NCBI GenBank assembly: GCA_045588345.1
Contig: JAZNDZ010000117.1
Coordinates: 1-17,613 of the forward strand
DNA: 17,613 nt
Direction of reading: 5' to 3'
DNA from: HGM04593 sp045588345
GTDB lineage: Bacteria; Bacteroidota; Bacteroidia; Bacteroidales; Bacteroidaceae
Positions 1-7,114 of the stretch are shown here, one piece after another. Each line of letters opens with the position of its first letter. Positions within the stretch are counted from its first letter, which is position 1. A program made the position numbers and the translations under genes. The notes under the pieces were generated by a model. That model saw only the letters and a list, made by a program, of their open reading frames with translations. It did no database searches and was not told the DNA's origin.

Positions 1-10
1 GGTGAACTCT

Positions 11-177
11 GTGCCGGGGCTTTTCGTTCTTTTGGCCGCCAAAAGAACATGATAGAACAACTGCAAGAGGAATACAAGATAATTGATTAAGGGTAAAATT
101 AACCTCAGAATAAGATATTCAAGATAGAAAATAATCGTACATGTACAATATTACCCACACTGAATTTCTACTGAGCC
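11..177. repeat. Dispersed structured repeat, copy 1 (left part cut by the window edge)
   Basis: This stretch matches 13935-14103 in the same orientation. It has three parts. First is a GGGC-CTTTT-like lead followed by a perfect inverted repeat, arms GTTCTTTTGGC (26-36) and GCCAAAAGAAC (38-48). Then comes GATAGAAC (51-58) and a 26-nt variable spacer. Last is a 93-nt block (85-177) that is ungapped and, by my count, 84/93 identical to the second copy. The block contains short pairings: GAATA/TATTC around AGA, GGGTAA (90-95) with TTACCC (151-156), and CTCAG with CTGAG near its two ends. It ends 12 nt before the methyltransferase start. Homology fades near position 11, so the element probably continues beyond the window. 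No transposase or target duplication is visible. Confidence 0.75.
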
Positions 178-189
178 CTTTTTTTTAAT

Positions 190-900
190 ATGTCAAACAA
201 CTATTTCCAATTCAAGCAATTCACAATCCGCCAGGACGGATGCGCCATGAAGGTAGGCACAGACGGTTGTCTGCTGGGCGGTTGGTTCGATTGCTCCAAC
301 AGCCACAGGATTCTTGATATAGGTTGCGGCAGCGGCCTCATAGCCATAATGGCAGCACAACGCAGCAATGCACATGTCATCGGCATTGAAATAGAGAATA
401 ATGCAGCCGAGCAGGCAGCAGCTAACACAAACAACTGCCCCTGGAGCGATAGAATAGAAATAGTGAACTGTGATATACTGCAATACTCCCCCACCACGCC
501 GTTTGACAGTATTGTATGCAACCCGCCCTACTTTGTCAACAGTCTGAAATGCGATGAGCAGTCACGTACCATGGCCCGCCACAGCGACACGCTCGATTGC
601 AACAGTTTTTTCAGAAAAGCCAGCGAAATGCTCACAACCGACGGGAAAATTTCAATTGTAATACCGACAGACATTCTTGAAGAGTGGAAAGACGCAGCCG
701 CACTTTGCGTATTCTGCCCCTCGCGCGTCACATATATAAAGACAACTCCACGCAAGGCACCCAAAAGAGTTCTTGTGGAATTCAAACGCGGCTACAGTTG
801 CGACACTGTCACACAAACACTTGTACTGGAAGATAGCCCCGGAATCTACAGCAAGGAAGCGCAAGAAATACTGCGCGACTTCTACCTAAAGATAATGTAA
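190..900 (+). CDS. trmN6: tRNA1(Val) (adenine(37)-N6)-methyltransferase, TrmN6/YfiC family
   Basis: This 236-residue cytosolic SAM-dependent methyltransferase should convert A37 of tRNA1(Val) to m6A, next to the anticodon. The fold signatures are clear: the SAM-binding motif I DIGCGSG at residues 43-49, the acidic end of strand 2 (GIEIE, about 65-69), and the catalytic NPPY motif at 111-114, which is typical of N6-adenine enzymes. The N-terminal FxFKQFTIxQ...MKVGTDGxLLG pattern is characteristic of the YfiC/TrmN6 family and separates it from other NPPY enzymes, and the length is normal. The ATG follows a T8 run and lies only 12 nt after the dispersed repeat. I see no TAnnTTTG promoter in between, so transcription may start further upstream or within the repeat. 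The gene converges on the lipid kinase. Confidence 0.9.
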   Translation: MSNNYFQFKQFTIRQDGCAMKVGTDGCLLGGWFDCSNSHRILDIGCGSGLIAIMAAQRSNAHVIGIEIENNAAEQAAANTNNCPWSDRIEIVNCDILQYSPTTPFDSIVCNPPYFVNSLKCDEQSRTMARHSDTLDCNSFFRKASEMLTTDGKISIVIPTDILEEWKDAAALCVFCPSRVTYIKTTPRKAPKRVLVEFKRGYSCDTVTQTLVLEDSPGIYSKEAQEILRDFYLKIM

Positions 901-1017
901 TATTTTTTAACCAAAGAAATAAGCCTCAAACACACCCGCCATACGGCATCACTCTACAGATCACAGTGAACGTTAAGAATCACTAAAGCACAAGACTTTT
1001 AACCCCACTGCCCGCAG

Positions 1018-1054
1018 ATTTCAGTTTTCAGTTTTCAGTTTTCAGATTTCAGTT
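1018..1054. repeat. Short tandem repeat, 7-nt unit TTTTCAG
   Basis: Five consecutive copies of a heptamer (TTTTCAG, the first and last units reading ATTTCAG) plus a partial sixth lie between the two convergent genes. They stop directly beside the stop codon of the minus-strand lipid kinase. No hairpin or U-tract terminator is visible in the 154-nt gap. The repeat is a candidate for slippage length variation, and its function is unknown. Confidence 0.85.
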
Positions 1055-2011
1055 TCACCCCACACTGCCGGCAATAACATCGTAGAACTGCCTGTAAAGC
1101 GGCACCGGAACGCACGTTCCGTCCCACTCCTCGCCCGCAAGCACATTAAGGCCGGAGGGAACAACCTCAACGAACAATTCCGCATCCATAACACAAGGCT
1201 CACCGTCATAATGAACAGGCCCGGGCACACTCCTTTTTATTTTTATCCAAGGCACTGAAAGGGTAACAATGCGGTCACTGCTGTCGACATTGTTGCTGAA
1301 CAGTTGTGCTGCAATCACCGGAGCCTCGACAGGCAGAAAAGGCTTGAGTATTGATACATTCAGCAAGCCGTCACGCATAGACGCATACGGGGTTATGTAA
1401 GCATTGTTTCCATACTGCGATGCATTTCCGCAAGCAATAAGAAAAGCCTTGTAATGCTTTGAAACGTTGGGAATTTCAACCTCATACTCCTCACATTGGT
1501 AGGTAACATAACCCACAAGTGTATTCTGAATGTAACTGAGCAGGCCGCGACGGGTTCCTTTAGCAAAATTATTGCTCACAACTGCATCAAATCCCACACC
1601 ACAGGAGCAAAAGAAAGGCCGACCGTTCAATTTGCCGTAATCGATACACACCGGCGAGGCATTGTTTATGAACTCAATTGCCTTGCGCACATCAACAGGC
1701 ACGCCAAGATGACGCGCAAAACCATTTCCCGAACCGCAAGGTATAACACCCAAGGCTGTATTAGTGTGCACGATTGAAGAACCCACTTCATTGATAGTTC
1801 CATCACCGCCTACAGCAACGACAATGTCCACATTATTATCGGAAGCCTCCTTTGCAAGTTCCGCCGCATGACCCATATATTGAGTAAACGCGACAGTGCA
1901 ATCAAATTTATCTTTGTCAAGATATTTCTCAATCAAGGCAGGTATATTCTTTTTCTTTTGGACACCCGATTTAGGATTTATGAGAAACAGTATGCTCTTC
2001 TTGTTTTCCAT
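1055..2011 (-). CDS. Diacylglycerol kinase family lipid kinase (YegS/DagK-like)
   Basis: A 318-residue soluble or membrane-associated lipid kinase with the DAGK catalytic fold. It shows NPKSG at residues 12-16, TQYMGHA at 43-49, the nucleotide-binding GGDGT signature at 68-72 followed by INEV, the PCGSGNGFARHLG loop around 96-108, and HYDGEP near the C terminus, all expected for YegS/DgkB/BmrU proteins. The family phosphorylates diacylglycerol or related lipids with ATP. The exact substrate cannot be read from sequence, and sphingoid bases are possible in Bacteroidales. Length is typical. The start is the only ATG consistent with the conserved N-terminal KKSILFLINPKSG strand. It is divergent from lon, and promoter-like motifs lie 75-93 nt upstream. 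I see no associated acyl-CoA ligase or transferase gene that would sharpen the substrate call. Confidence 0.88.
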   Translation of the reverse strand: MENKKSILFLINPKSGVQKKKNIPALIEKYLDKDKFDCTVAFTQYMGHAAELAKEASDNNVDIVVAVGGDGTINEVGSSIVHTNTALGVIPCGSGNGFARHLGVPVDVRKAIEFINNASPVCIDYGKLNGRPFFCSCGVGFDAVVSNNFAKGTRRGLLSYIQNTLVGYVTYQCEEYEVEIPNVSKHYKAFLIACGNASQYGNNAYITPYASMRDGLLNVSILKPFLPVEAPVIAAQLFSNNVDSSDRIVTLSVPWIKIKRSVPGPVHYDGEPCVMDAELFVEVVPSGLNVLAGEEWDGTCVPVPLYRQFYDVIAGSVG

Positions 2012-2085
2012 GCAAAATACAAATTACGGTCATCAGGCAAGCAGCCATTTGAACACAAATGATGAAACTGCGGTCACCCGACATG

Positions 2086-2104
2086 CAAAAGTAATGCAAA
2101 ATTA
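2086..2104 (-). promoter_or_regulatory. Possible -7 elements for the lipid kinase
   Basis: On the minus strand two overlapping-type matches to the Bacteroidetes TAnnTTTG element occur: TACTTTTG (2086-2093) and TAATTTTG (2097-2104). They are 75 and 86 nt upstream of the ATG. Neither has a TTTG at the ideal 19-nt distance, so which is used, if either, is uncertain. Confidence 0.35.
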
Positions 2105-2204
2105 TCGCAAATAAAGCAAAACATGACAAATTTAAGCCATACAACCAAAACAAACACAGCAAAAACAACAACAGACGACCACCGCGCAATGTAACACAAA
2201 TCCA

Positions 2205-2226
2205 TTTTGAAGTAATTTTGAAGTAA
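2205..2226. repeat. Two tandem copies of TTTTGAAGTAA upstream of lon
   Basis: Two perfect 11-nt copies lie back to back, ending about 36 nt upstream of the putative lon -33 region. One helical turn per unit would suit a regulator binding on one face of the DNA, but it may be a chance duplication. Confidence 0.6.
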
Positions 2227-2261
2227 TTTTATAATTATAATATTTTATTATAGAGAATATT

Positions 2262-2291
2262 TCTGCAAATCAGCAAAAAGCAGTATCTTTG
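2262..2291 (+). promoter_or_regulatory. Predicted lon promoter (Bacteroidetes type)
   Basis: TATCTTTG at 2284-2291 fits the TAnnTTTG -7 consensus. TCTG at 2262-2265, one mismatch from TTTG, sits 18 nt upstream as a weaker -33 element. The implied 5' leader to the lon ATG is roughly 65 nt. This is likely the main promoter for the downstream gene run. Confidence 0.6.
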
Positions 2292-2362
2292 CATGAAGCG
2301 GGCATCGCTGAACCCAAAAAAACAGCGATTGACCCGGACAAAATATTTAAACCACAAACAGA

Positions 2363-4810
2363 ATGAGAAAAAAGAATATAAAAAACGATTTTTTCCAGGC
2401 AGAAGACGAAAACAACAGCCCAATTTCTATTATTGCAGATTTCAGCAGCGACGAGGCTAATGTGAAATACGATGGTGAAATAATGCCGGTATTACCATTG
2501 CGCAACATGGTATTGTTCCCCACATCAGTTCTTCCCGTGACAGTCGGTCGTCCTTCATCACAGAACCTTATTGACGCAGTAAAGAACGAAAACATAAATA
2601 TTGCAGTAGTTTGCCAAAAAGACCCAAAAACAGAGGAACCGGGCTTTGACGATGTCTACAATGTAGGAACTGTCGCAAAAGTAGTACGCATTCTGGACAT
2701 TCCCGACAGCGGCACCACTGTAATACTGCAAGGAGTACAGAAAATAAGGCTTGAGAGCATAGAAAGCAAGCGTCCTTACATCACAGGAAAGGTCAGCAGC
2801 ATACCCGAGACTCTAAAAAGCGACAAAGAATTCCACATGCTTGTCCAGAGTTGCAAGGAAAACGCATTGGAGATTTTCAGAATGTCGGAAAACACAGAGG
2901 AAGCCACATTCAACATGAGCACGATACACGAGGAAGTACAGATGCTGAATTTCCTGTGTACCAACATCAAGATAACCTTGGAGGAAAAGGTGGAATTGCT
3001 TTTTGAAAATTCAATAAAAGAACGCGCCTTCAGGCTTCTGACCTATCTTGACCGCGAGAGGCAGTTGGTTGAGATGCAACGCAGCATTCTCCACAAGACC
3101 CACAAGGAGATTGACCAGCAACAGAAAGAATATTTTGTACAGCAGCAGATAAAGAATCTGCAGGAAGAACTTGGCGGCAGCATTCAGGAACAAGACTGCA
3201 TGGAACTCCGTGCCAAGGCCGAAGAAAAAGGCTGGAGTCAGGAGATTGAAGACATATTCGAAAAGGAGTTGGCAAAACTCGACAGGATAAATCCGCAGAG
3301 CCCCGACTATCATGTACAATTGAACTACCTGCAACAGTTCGTCAGTCTGCCTTGGGGAAAATGCACAACCGACAACCTCGATATAAACAATGCACGCAAG
3401 GTACTTGACAGCGACCACTATGGCCTTGAAAAGGTAAAGGAGAGAATACTTGAACACTTGGCTGTGATAAAGATGCGCGGCGACCTGAAGTCACCCATAA
3501 TCTGCCTTTATGGTCCTCCGGGAGTGGGCAAGACATCACTCGGCCGCTCAATAGCAGAATCCCTGAAAAGGAAATACGTGAGAATGTCATTGGGTGGAAT
3601 ACATGACGAATCCGAAATTCGCGGACACCGCAGGACATACGTCGGTGCCATGCTCGGCCGCATACTCAAGAACATTGCCAAGGCCGGTTCCGACAACCCG
3701 GTATTCATCCTTGACGAAATTGACAAGGTGGGACAGAACAGGGTACACGGCGACCCCTCATCGGCATTGCTTGAAGTCCTTGACCCGGAACAGAACAAAG
3801 GATTCCACGACAACTTCCTCGATGTCGACTACGACCTCTCAAAGGTTATGTTCATTGCCACCGCAAACAACCTTGCAAACATTCCGGCACCACTGCTCGA
3901 CCGCATGGAACTTATTGAGGTAAGCGGTTACCTCACCGAAGAGAAGATTGAAATAGCCAAGCGTCACCTCATTCCAAAGGAAAAAGAAGCCAACGGCATT
4001 TCAAAGGAGAAAGTGACAATCTCAAAACAGGCTTTGGAGCAGATAATCGAAAACTACACAAGGGAATCGGGAGTACGCAGCCTTGAAAAGAAGATTGGCA
4101 AGATATTCCGTCGCCTGGCATGCCAGAAGGCTACAACCGGAGAGATTGCGACAAGAAACATCAAACCAGCCGACCTTAAGGAGTTGCTCGGAGTAAAGGA
4201 ATTCTCCCGCGAGAAGTACCAAGGCAATGAATATGCAGGCGTGGTGACAGGTCTCGCATGGACAGCCGTCGGTGGAGAGATACTCTTCATAGAGACAAGC
4301 ATAAGCCGTGGCAAGGGCGAAAAACTGACACTCACAGGAAACTTGGGAGATGTAATGAAGGAATCGGCCATGCTTGCTTTGGAATATGTAAAATCGCATG
4401 CATCCGAACTCGAAATACCATACGAAGTGTTTGAGAAATGGAACATACACCTTCATGTTCCCGAAGGAGCGATACCCAAGGACGGGCCGTCGGCAGGCAT
4501 AACCATGACAACAGCATTGGTATCGGCACTGACACAGCGCCAGGTAAGGGCAAACATAGCCATGACCGGCGAAATAACACTGCGAGGCAAAGTTCTGCCG
4601 GTTGGCGGTATAAAAGAGAAGATTCTTGCAGCCAAACGTGCCGGAATAACAGACATCATAATATGCGAGGATAACAGACGCAATATAGAGGAAATTCCCG
4701 AAATGTACGTTACAGGGCTCACATTCCACTACGTGAACGACATAAAGGAAGTGCTCGACATTGCACTGCTCAAAAAGAAAGTAAAGAACCCGATTAACCT
4801 GATTGACTGA
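2363..4810 (+). CDS. lon: ATP-dependent endopeptidase La (Lon protease)
   Basis: This is a full-length 815-residue cytosolic AAA+ protease that unfolds and degrades damaged and regulatory proteins. Domains in order: the N-terminal LON substrate-binding domain (about 40-240, starting MPVLPLRNMVLFP), a helical/coiled-coil linker (about 240-330) rich in Q and E, the AAA+ ATPase with Walker A GPPGVGKT at 384-391, Walker B VFILDEIDK, and sensor residues in MFIATANN, then the C-terminal protease domain. The catalytic dyad is Ser710 in PKDGPSAG and Lys753 in GGIKEK, spaced 43 residues apart as in E. coli (679/722). Nothing essential is missing. The ATG start follows an A-rich leader, and a predicted promoter lies about 72 nt upstream. 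The tgt gene begins at the lon stop, implying co-transcription and probably translational coupling. Confidence 0.98.
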   Translation: MRKKNIKNDFFQAEDENNSPISIIADFSSDEANVKYDGEIMPVLPLRNMVLFPTSVLPVTVGRPSSQNLIDAVKNENINIAVVCQKDPKTEEPGFDDVYNVGTVAKVVRILDIPDSGTTVILQGVQKIRLESIESKRPYITGKVSSIPETLKSDKEFHMLVQSCKENALEIFRMSENTEEATFNMSTIHEEVQMLNFLCTNIKITLEEKVELLFENSIKERAFRLLTYLDRERQLVEMQRSILHKTHKEIDQQQKEYFVQQQIKNLQEELGGSIQEQDCMELRAKAEEKGWSQEIEDIFEKELAKLDRINPQSPDYHVQLNYLQQFVSLPWGKCTTDNLDINNARKVLDSDHYGLEKVKERILEHLAVIKMRGDLKSPIICLYGPPGVGKTSLGRSIAESLKRKYVRMSLGGIHDESEIRGHRRTYVGAMLGRILKNIAKAGSDNPVFILDEIDKVGQNRVHGDPSSALLEVLDPEQNKGFHDNFLDVDYDLSKVMFIATANNLANIPAPLLDRMELIEVSGYLTEEKIEIAKRHLIPKEKEANGISKEKVTISKQALEQIIENYTRESGVRSLEKKIGKIFRRLACQKATTGEIATRNIKPADLKELLGVKEFSREKYQGNEYAGVVTGLAWTAVGGEILFIETSISRGKGEKLTLTGNLGDVMKESAMLALEYVKSHASELEIPYEVFEKWNIHLHVPEGAIPKDGPSAGITMTTALVSALTQRQVRANIAMTGEITLRGKVLPVGGIKEKILAAKRAGITDIIICEDNRRNIEEIPEMYVTGLTFHYVNDIKEVLDIALLKKKVKNPINLID

Positions 4811-4811
4811 C

Positions 4812-5942
4812 GTGAAGTTCAACCTTATACATACCGACAGCGGCAGCAAGGCTCGTGCCGGAGTACTCTCAACCGACCATGGGGATATAATGACCCCGAT
4901 TTTCATGCCTGTTGGAACAGTTGGTTCCGTCAAAGGAGTACAGATACCACACCTTAAAGAAGACATTAAGGCACAGATTATACTTGGCAACACCTATCAT
5001 CTCTATCTGCGGCCGGGACTCGACGTGCTGGAAAAAGCCGGAGGACTGCACAAGTTCAACTCATGGGACCGCCCGATACTGACCGACAGCGGAGGATTCC
5101 AGGTATTTTCGCTGAAGGACATACGCAAGATGAGTGAAGAGGGAGTTGAGTTCCGTTCACACATCGACGGTTCAAAGCACTTTTTCTCACCCGAAAGAGT
5201 CATGGACATTGAGCGCAGCATTGGAGCCGACATTATAATGGCATTTGACGAATGTACACCAGGTACAGCCGATTACAATTATGCCAAGAAGTCCATGGAG
5301 AGGACACACCGCTGGCTCGACCGTTGCATAGAGCGCCTGAACGAGACCAAGCCTCTGTACGGTTACCGGCAGCAGTTGTTCCCCATTGTACAGGGTTGTG
5401 TATACCCCGACCTTCGCAGGCAGTCGGCAGAGTTCATTGCATCGAAAGAAGCCGCCGGCAATGCAATTGGAGGCCTGGCCGTGGGCGAGCCTGCCGAAAA
5501 GATGTACGAAATGATTGAAGTGGTGAACGAGATTCTTCCAACAGACAAGCCGCGTTATCTTATGGGTGTGGGAACGCCGGCGAATATCCTTGAAGGCATA
5601 GAACGCGGTGTTGATATGTTCGACTGCGTCATGCCCACACGCAACGGGCGCAATGCCATGCTCTTCACCAAGAACGGCATCATGAACATGAGGAACGAAA
5701 AATGGAAGTATGACTACTCCCCTATCGAGGAAGACGGTGCATCATTAGTAGACACCCTCTACAGCAAGGCATATCTTCGCCACCTGTTCATTGCCCAGGA
5801 ACTGCTTGCACTGGAAATTGCATCAATCCACAACCTCGCTTTCTACGTTTGGCTGACACAGGAAGCACGCAAGCATATACTCATGGATGACTATGCAGCG
5901 TGGAAAAAGACAATGCTTGAGAATGTGACACGCCGGCTTTGA
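4812..5942 (+). CDS. tgt: tRNA-guanine(34) transglycosylase (queuine tRNA-ribosyltransferase)
   Basis: Tgt exchanges G34 of Asp, Asn, His and Tyr tRNAs for the queuosine precursor preQ1. The TIM-barrel signatures are present: GNTYHL, the TDSGGFQ motif with Asp92, the GGLAVGEP loop, and FDCVMPTRNGRNA with the nucleophile Asp271. I chose GTG at 4812, one base after the lon stop, because the protein then begins MKFNLIHTD..ARAG as Tgt proteins usually do (376 aa); a TTG at 4803 overlapping lon would add three residues. The oddity is the zinc site. The family's CxCx2C...H motif aligns without gaps to Gly309, Ser311, Asp314 and His340, so all three cysteines are gone although the spacing to the histidine (26) is intact. 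The catalytic core argues that it is still active. Confidence 0.95.
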   Translation: MKFNLIHTDSGSKARAGVLSTDHGDIMTPIFMPVGTVGSVKGVQIPHLKEDIKAQIILGNTYHLYLRPGLDVLEKAGGLHKFNSWDRPILTDSGGFQVFSLKDIRKMSEEGVEFRSHIDGSKHFFSPERVMDIERSIGADIIMAFDECTPGTADYNYAKKSMERTHRWLDRCIERLNETKPLYGYRQQLFPIVQGCVYPDLRRQSAEFIASKEAAGNAIGGLAVGEPAEKMYEMIEVVNEILPTDKPRYLMGVGTPANILEGIERGVDMFDCVMPTRNGRNAMLFTKNGIMNMRNEKWKYDYSPIEEDGASLVDTLYSKAYLRHLFIAQELLALEIASIHNLAFYVWLTQEARKHILMDDYAAWKKTMLENVTRRL

Positions 5943-5992
5943 GGCAATAAACAAGAAGAAACACAAGACAGGGAATAAAACAACAGTTTACC

Positions 5993-7096
5993 ATGAAATG
6001 GCTTGATTACTTTAGGCTCAAGAGGCTTGACTGGTACATAATAAAGAAGTTCCTCGGAACATACTTTTTCTCCTTGGCGCTCATCATCATCGTTATAGTC
6101 GTTTTTGACTACAACGAAAAGATTGACAAGTTCGCCACATCAAATGCCACAACAGGCGAGATTATATTTGACTACTATCTGAACCTTGCGCCCTACTACG
6201 CAAACACCTTCAGTGCATTGTTCGTCTTTATCTCGGTAATCTATTTCACCTCGAAACTTGCCGACAATTCCGAAATAATCGCAATGTTCGCTTCGGGTGT
6301 CAGTTTCCGGCGACTTATGAAGCCATACATGGTTTCGGCCGGAATCATTGCAATCATGACATTTGTACTCAGCGCATACGTAATACCGCAAGGCAACAAG
6401 ACAAGGCTTGCTTTTGAACAGGAGCACAACAGAAAGAAGAAAGTTGAAGCAGCGACCAACATACAGATAAAGATTGATGACAACACAATCGCATTCATGG
6501 AGAGGTATGAAAGCCGCAACAACATGGGCTGGAGATTCTCGCTCGACAAGTTCGAGAACAAGAAACTTGTTTCACGCATGACCGCAAGCAACATAACCCA
6601 CGACCCCGACAAACCGGGAACATGGACAGCAAGACGCTGGGTAATAAGGGAACTGAAGGACGACAAGGAGATAATACGTTCAAGCAACCGTGAGGCGATT
6701 GACACAGTATTACCGCTGGAACCTTCCGATTTTCTTATCTCCGAGGGCGAACAAGAGACAATGACAAGCCCCCAGTTGAGCAGGTATATTGACAAGCAGA
6801 AGGCCCGAGGCATGAGCAACATAAAACCGTTTGAAATAGAATACCATAAGCGCATTGCAATGTCATTTGCCTCATTCATCCTTACAGTGATAGGAGCATC
6901 CCTCTCATCAAGAAAAAGGAAAGGCGGCATGGGACTATCACTCGGAATAGGACTGGGATTGAGTTTCTCTTACATAATGTTCCAGACTGTTTCATCAGCC
7001 TTTGCCGAACAGATGCCGGTAATGTTGGCCGTGTGGATTCCGAACATACTCTTCACTTTCATTGCGATATTCCTTTATCGCAGAGCACCAAGATAA
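5993..7096 (+). CDS. LptF/LptG family lipopolysaccharide export permease (YjgP/YjgQ)
   Basis: This inner-membrane subunit belongs to the Lpt ABC exporter, which extracts LPS or lipooligosaccharide from the inner membrane and passes it to the periplasmic bridge. The 367 residues show the family layout: three N-terminal membrane helices (about 20-38, 65-86, 112-131), a periplasmic beta-rich domain (about 135-285), and three C-terminal helices (about 288-305, 313-336, 343-363). The cytoplasmic loop NSEIIAMFASGVSFRRLM (92-109) matches the coupling segment that contacts the ATPase LptB. Whether it is the LptF or LptG partner cannot be decided from this window, and the partner and lptB are not nearby. 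It lies 50 nt after tgt and 18 nt before the helicase, with no terminator between, so it is probably co-transcribed. Confidence 0.92.
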   Translation: MKWLDYFRLKRLDWYIIKKFLGTYFFSLALIIIVIVVFDYNEKIDKFATSNATTGEIIFDYYLNLAPYYANTFSALFVFISVIYFTSKLADNSEIIAMFASGVSFRRLMKPYMVSAGIIAIMTFVLSAYVIPQGNKTRLAFEQEHNRKKKVEAATNIQIKIDDNTIAFMERYESRNNMGWRFSLDKFENKKLVSRMTASNITHDPDKPGTWTARRWVIRELKDDKEIIRSSNREAIDTVLPLEPSDFLISEGEQETMTSPQLSRYIDKQKARGMSNIKPFEIEYHKRIAMSFASFILTVIGASLSSRKRKGGMGLSLGIGLGLSFSYIMFQTVSSAFAEQMPVMLAVWIPNILFTFIAIFLYRRAPR

Positions 7097-7114
7097 AATA
7101 GAACAGACACACAG

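Larger units (their letters stand above)
2012..2362. other. Divergent intergenic region between lipid kinase and lon
   Basis: This 351-nt, strongly AT-rich stretch has no credible gene; the short frames crossing it are low-complexity and unlike any protein. It holds promoter-like motifs for both flanking genes and two tandem copies of an 11-mer (2205-2226), followed by an almost pure A/T segment (about 2227-2255) that could act as an UP-like or bendable sequence. No known riboswitch or heat-shock operator (such as CIRCE) was recognised. Confidence 0.6.

Noticed and set aside
1..90. Open frame ending in TAA at 88-90, possible C terminus of an upstream gene
   Set aside because: It overlaps the perfect hairpin and the repeat that recurs at 13935-14103, where the equivalent frame is short and ends elsewhere. 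Without the upstream sequence a gene end cannot be supported.
2012..2362. Riboswitch or CIRCE-type heat-shock operator upstream of lon
   Set aside because: No inverted repeat of the CIRCE type and no known aptamer pattern was seen; only A/T-rich sequence and promoter-like motifs.
4022..4993. Long 323-codon minus-strand frame antisense to lon and tgt
   Set aside because: It is a shadow of two clear genes; its translation is cysteine-rich and unlike any protein family, as expected from the complement of a biased codon usage.
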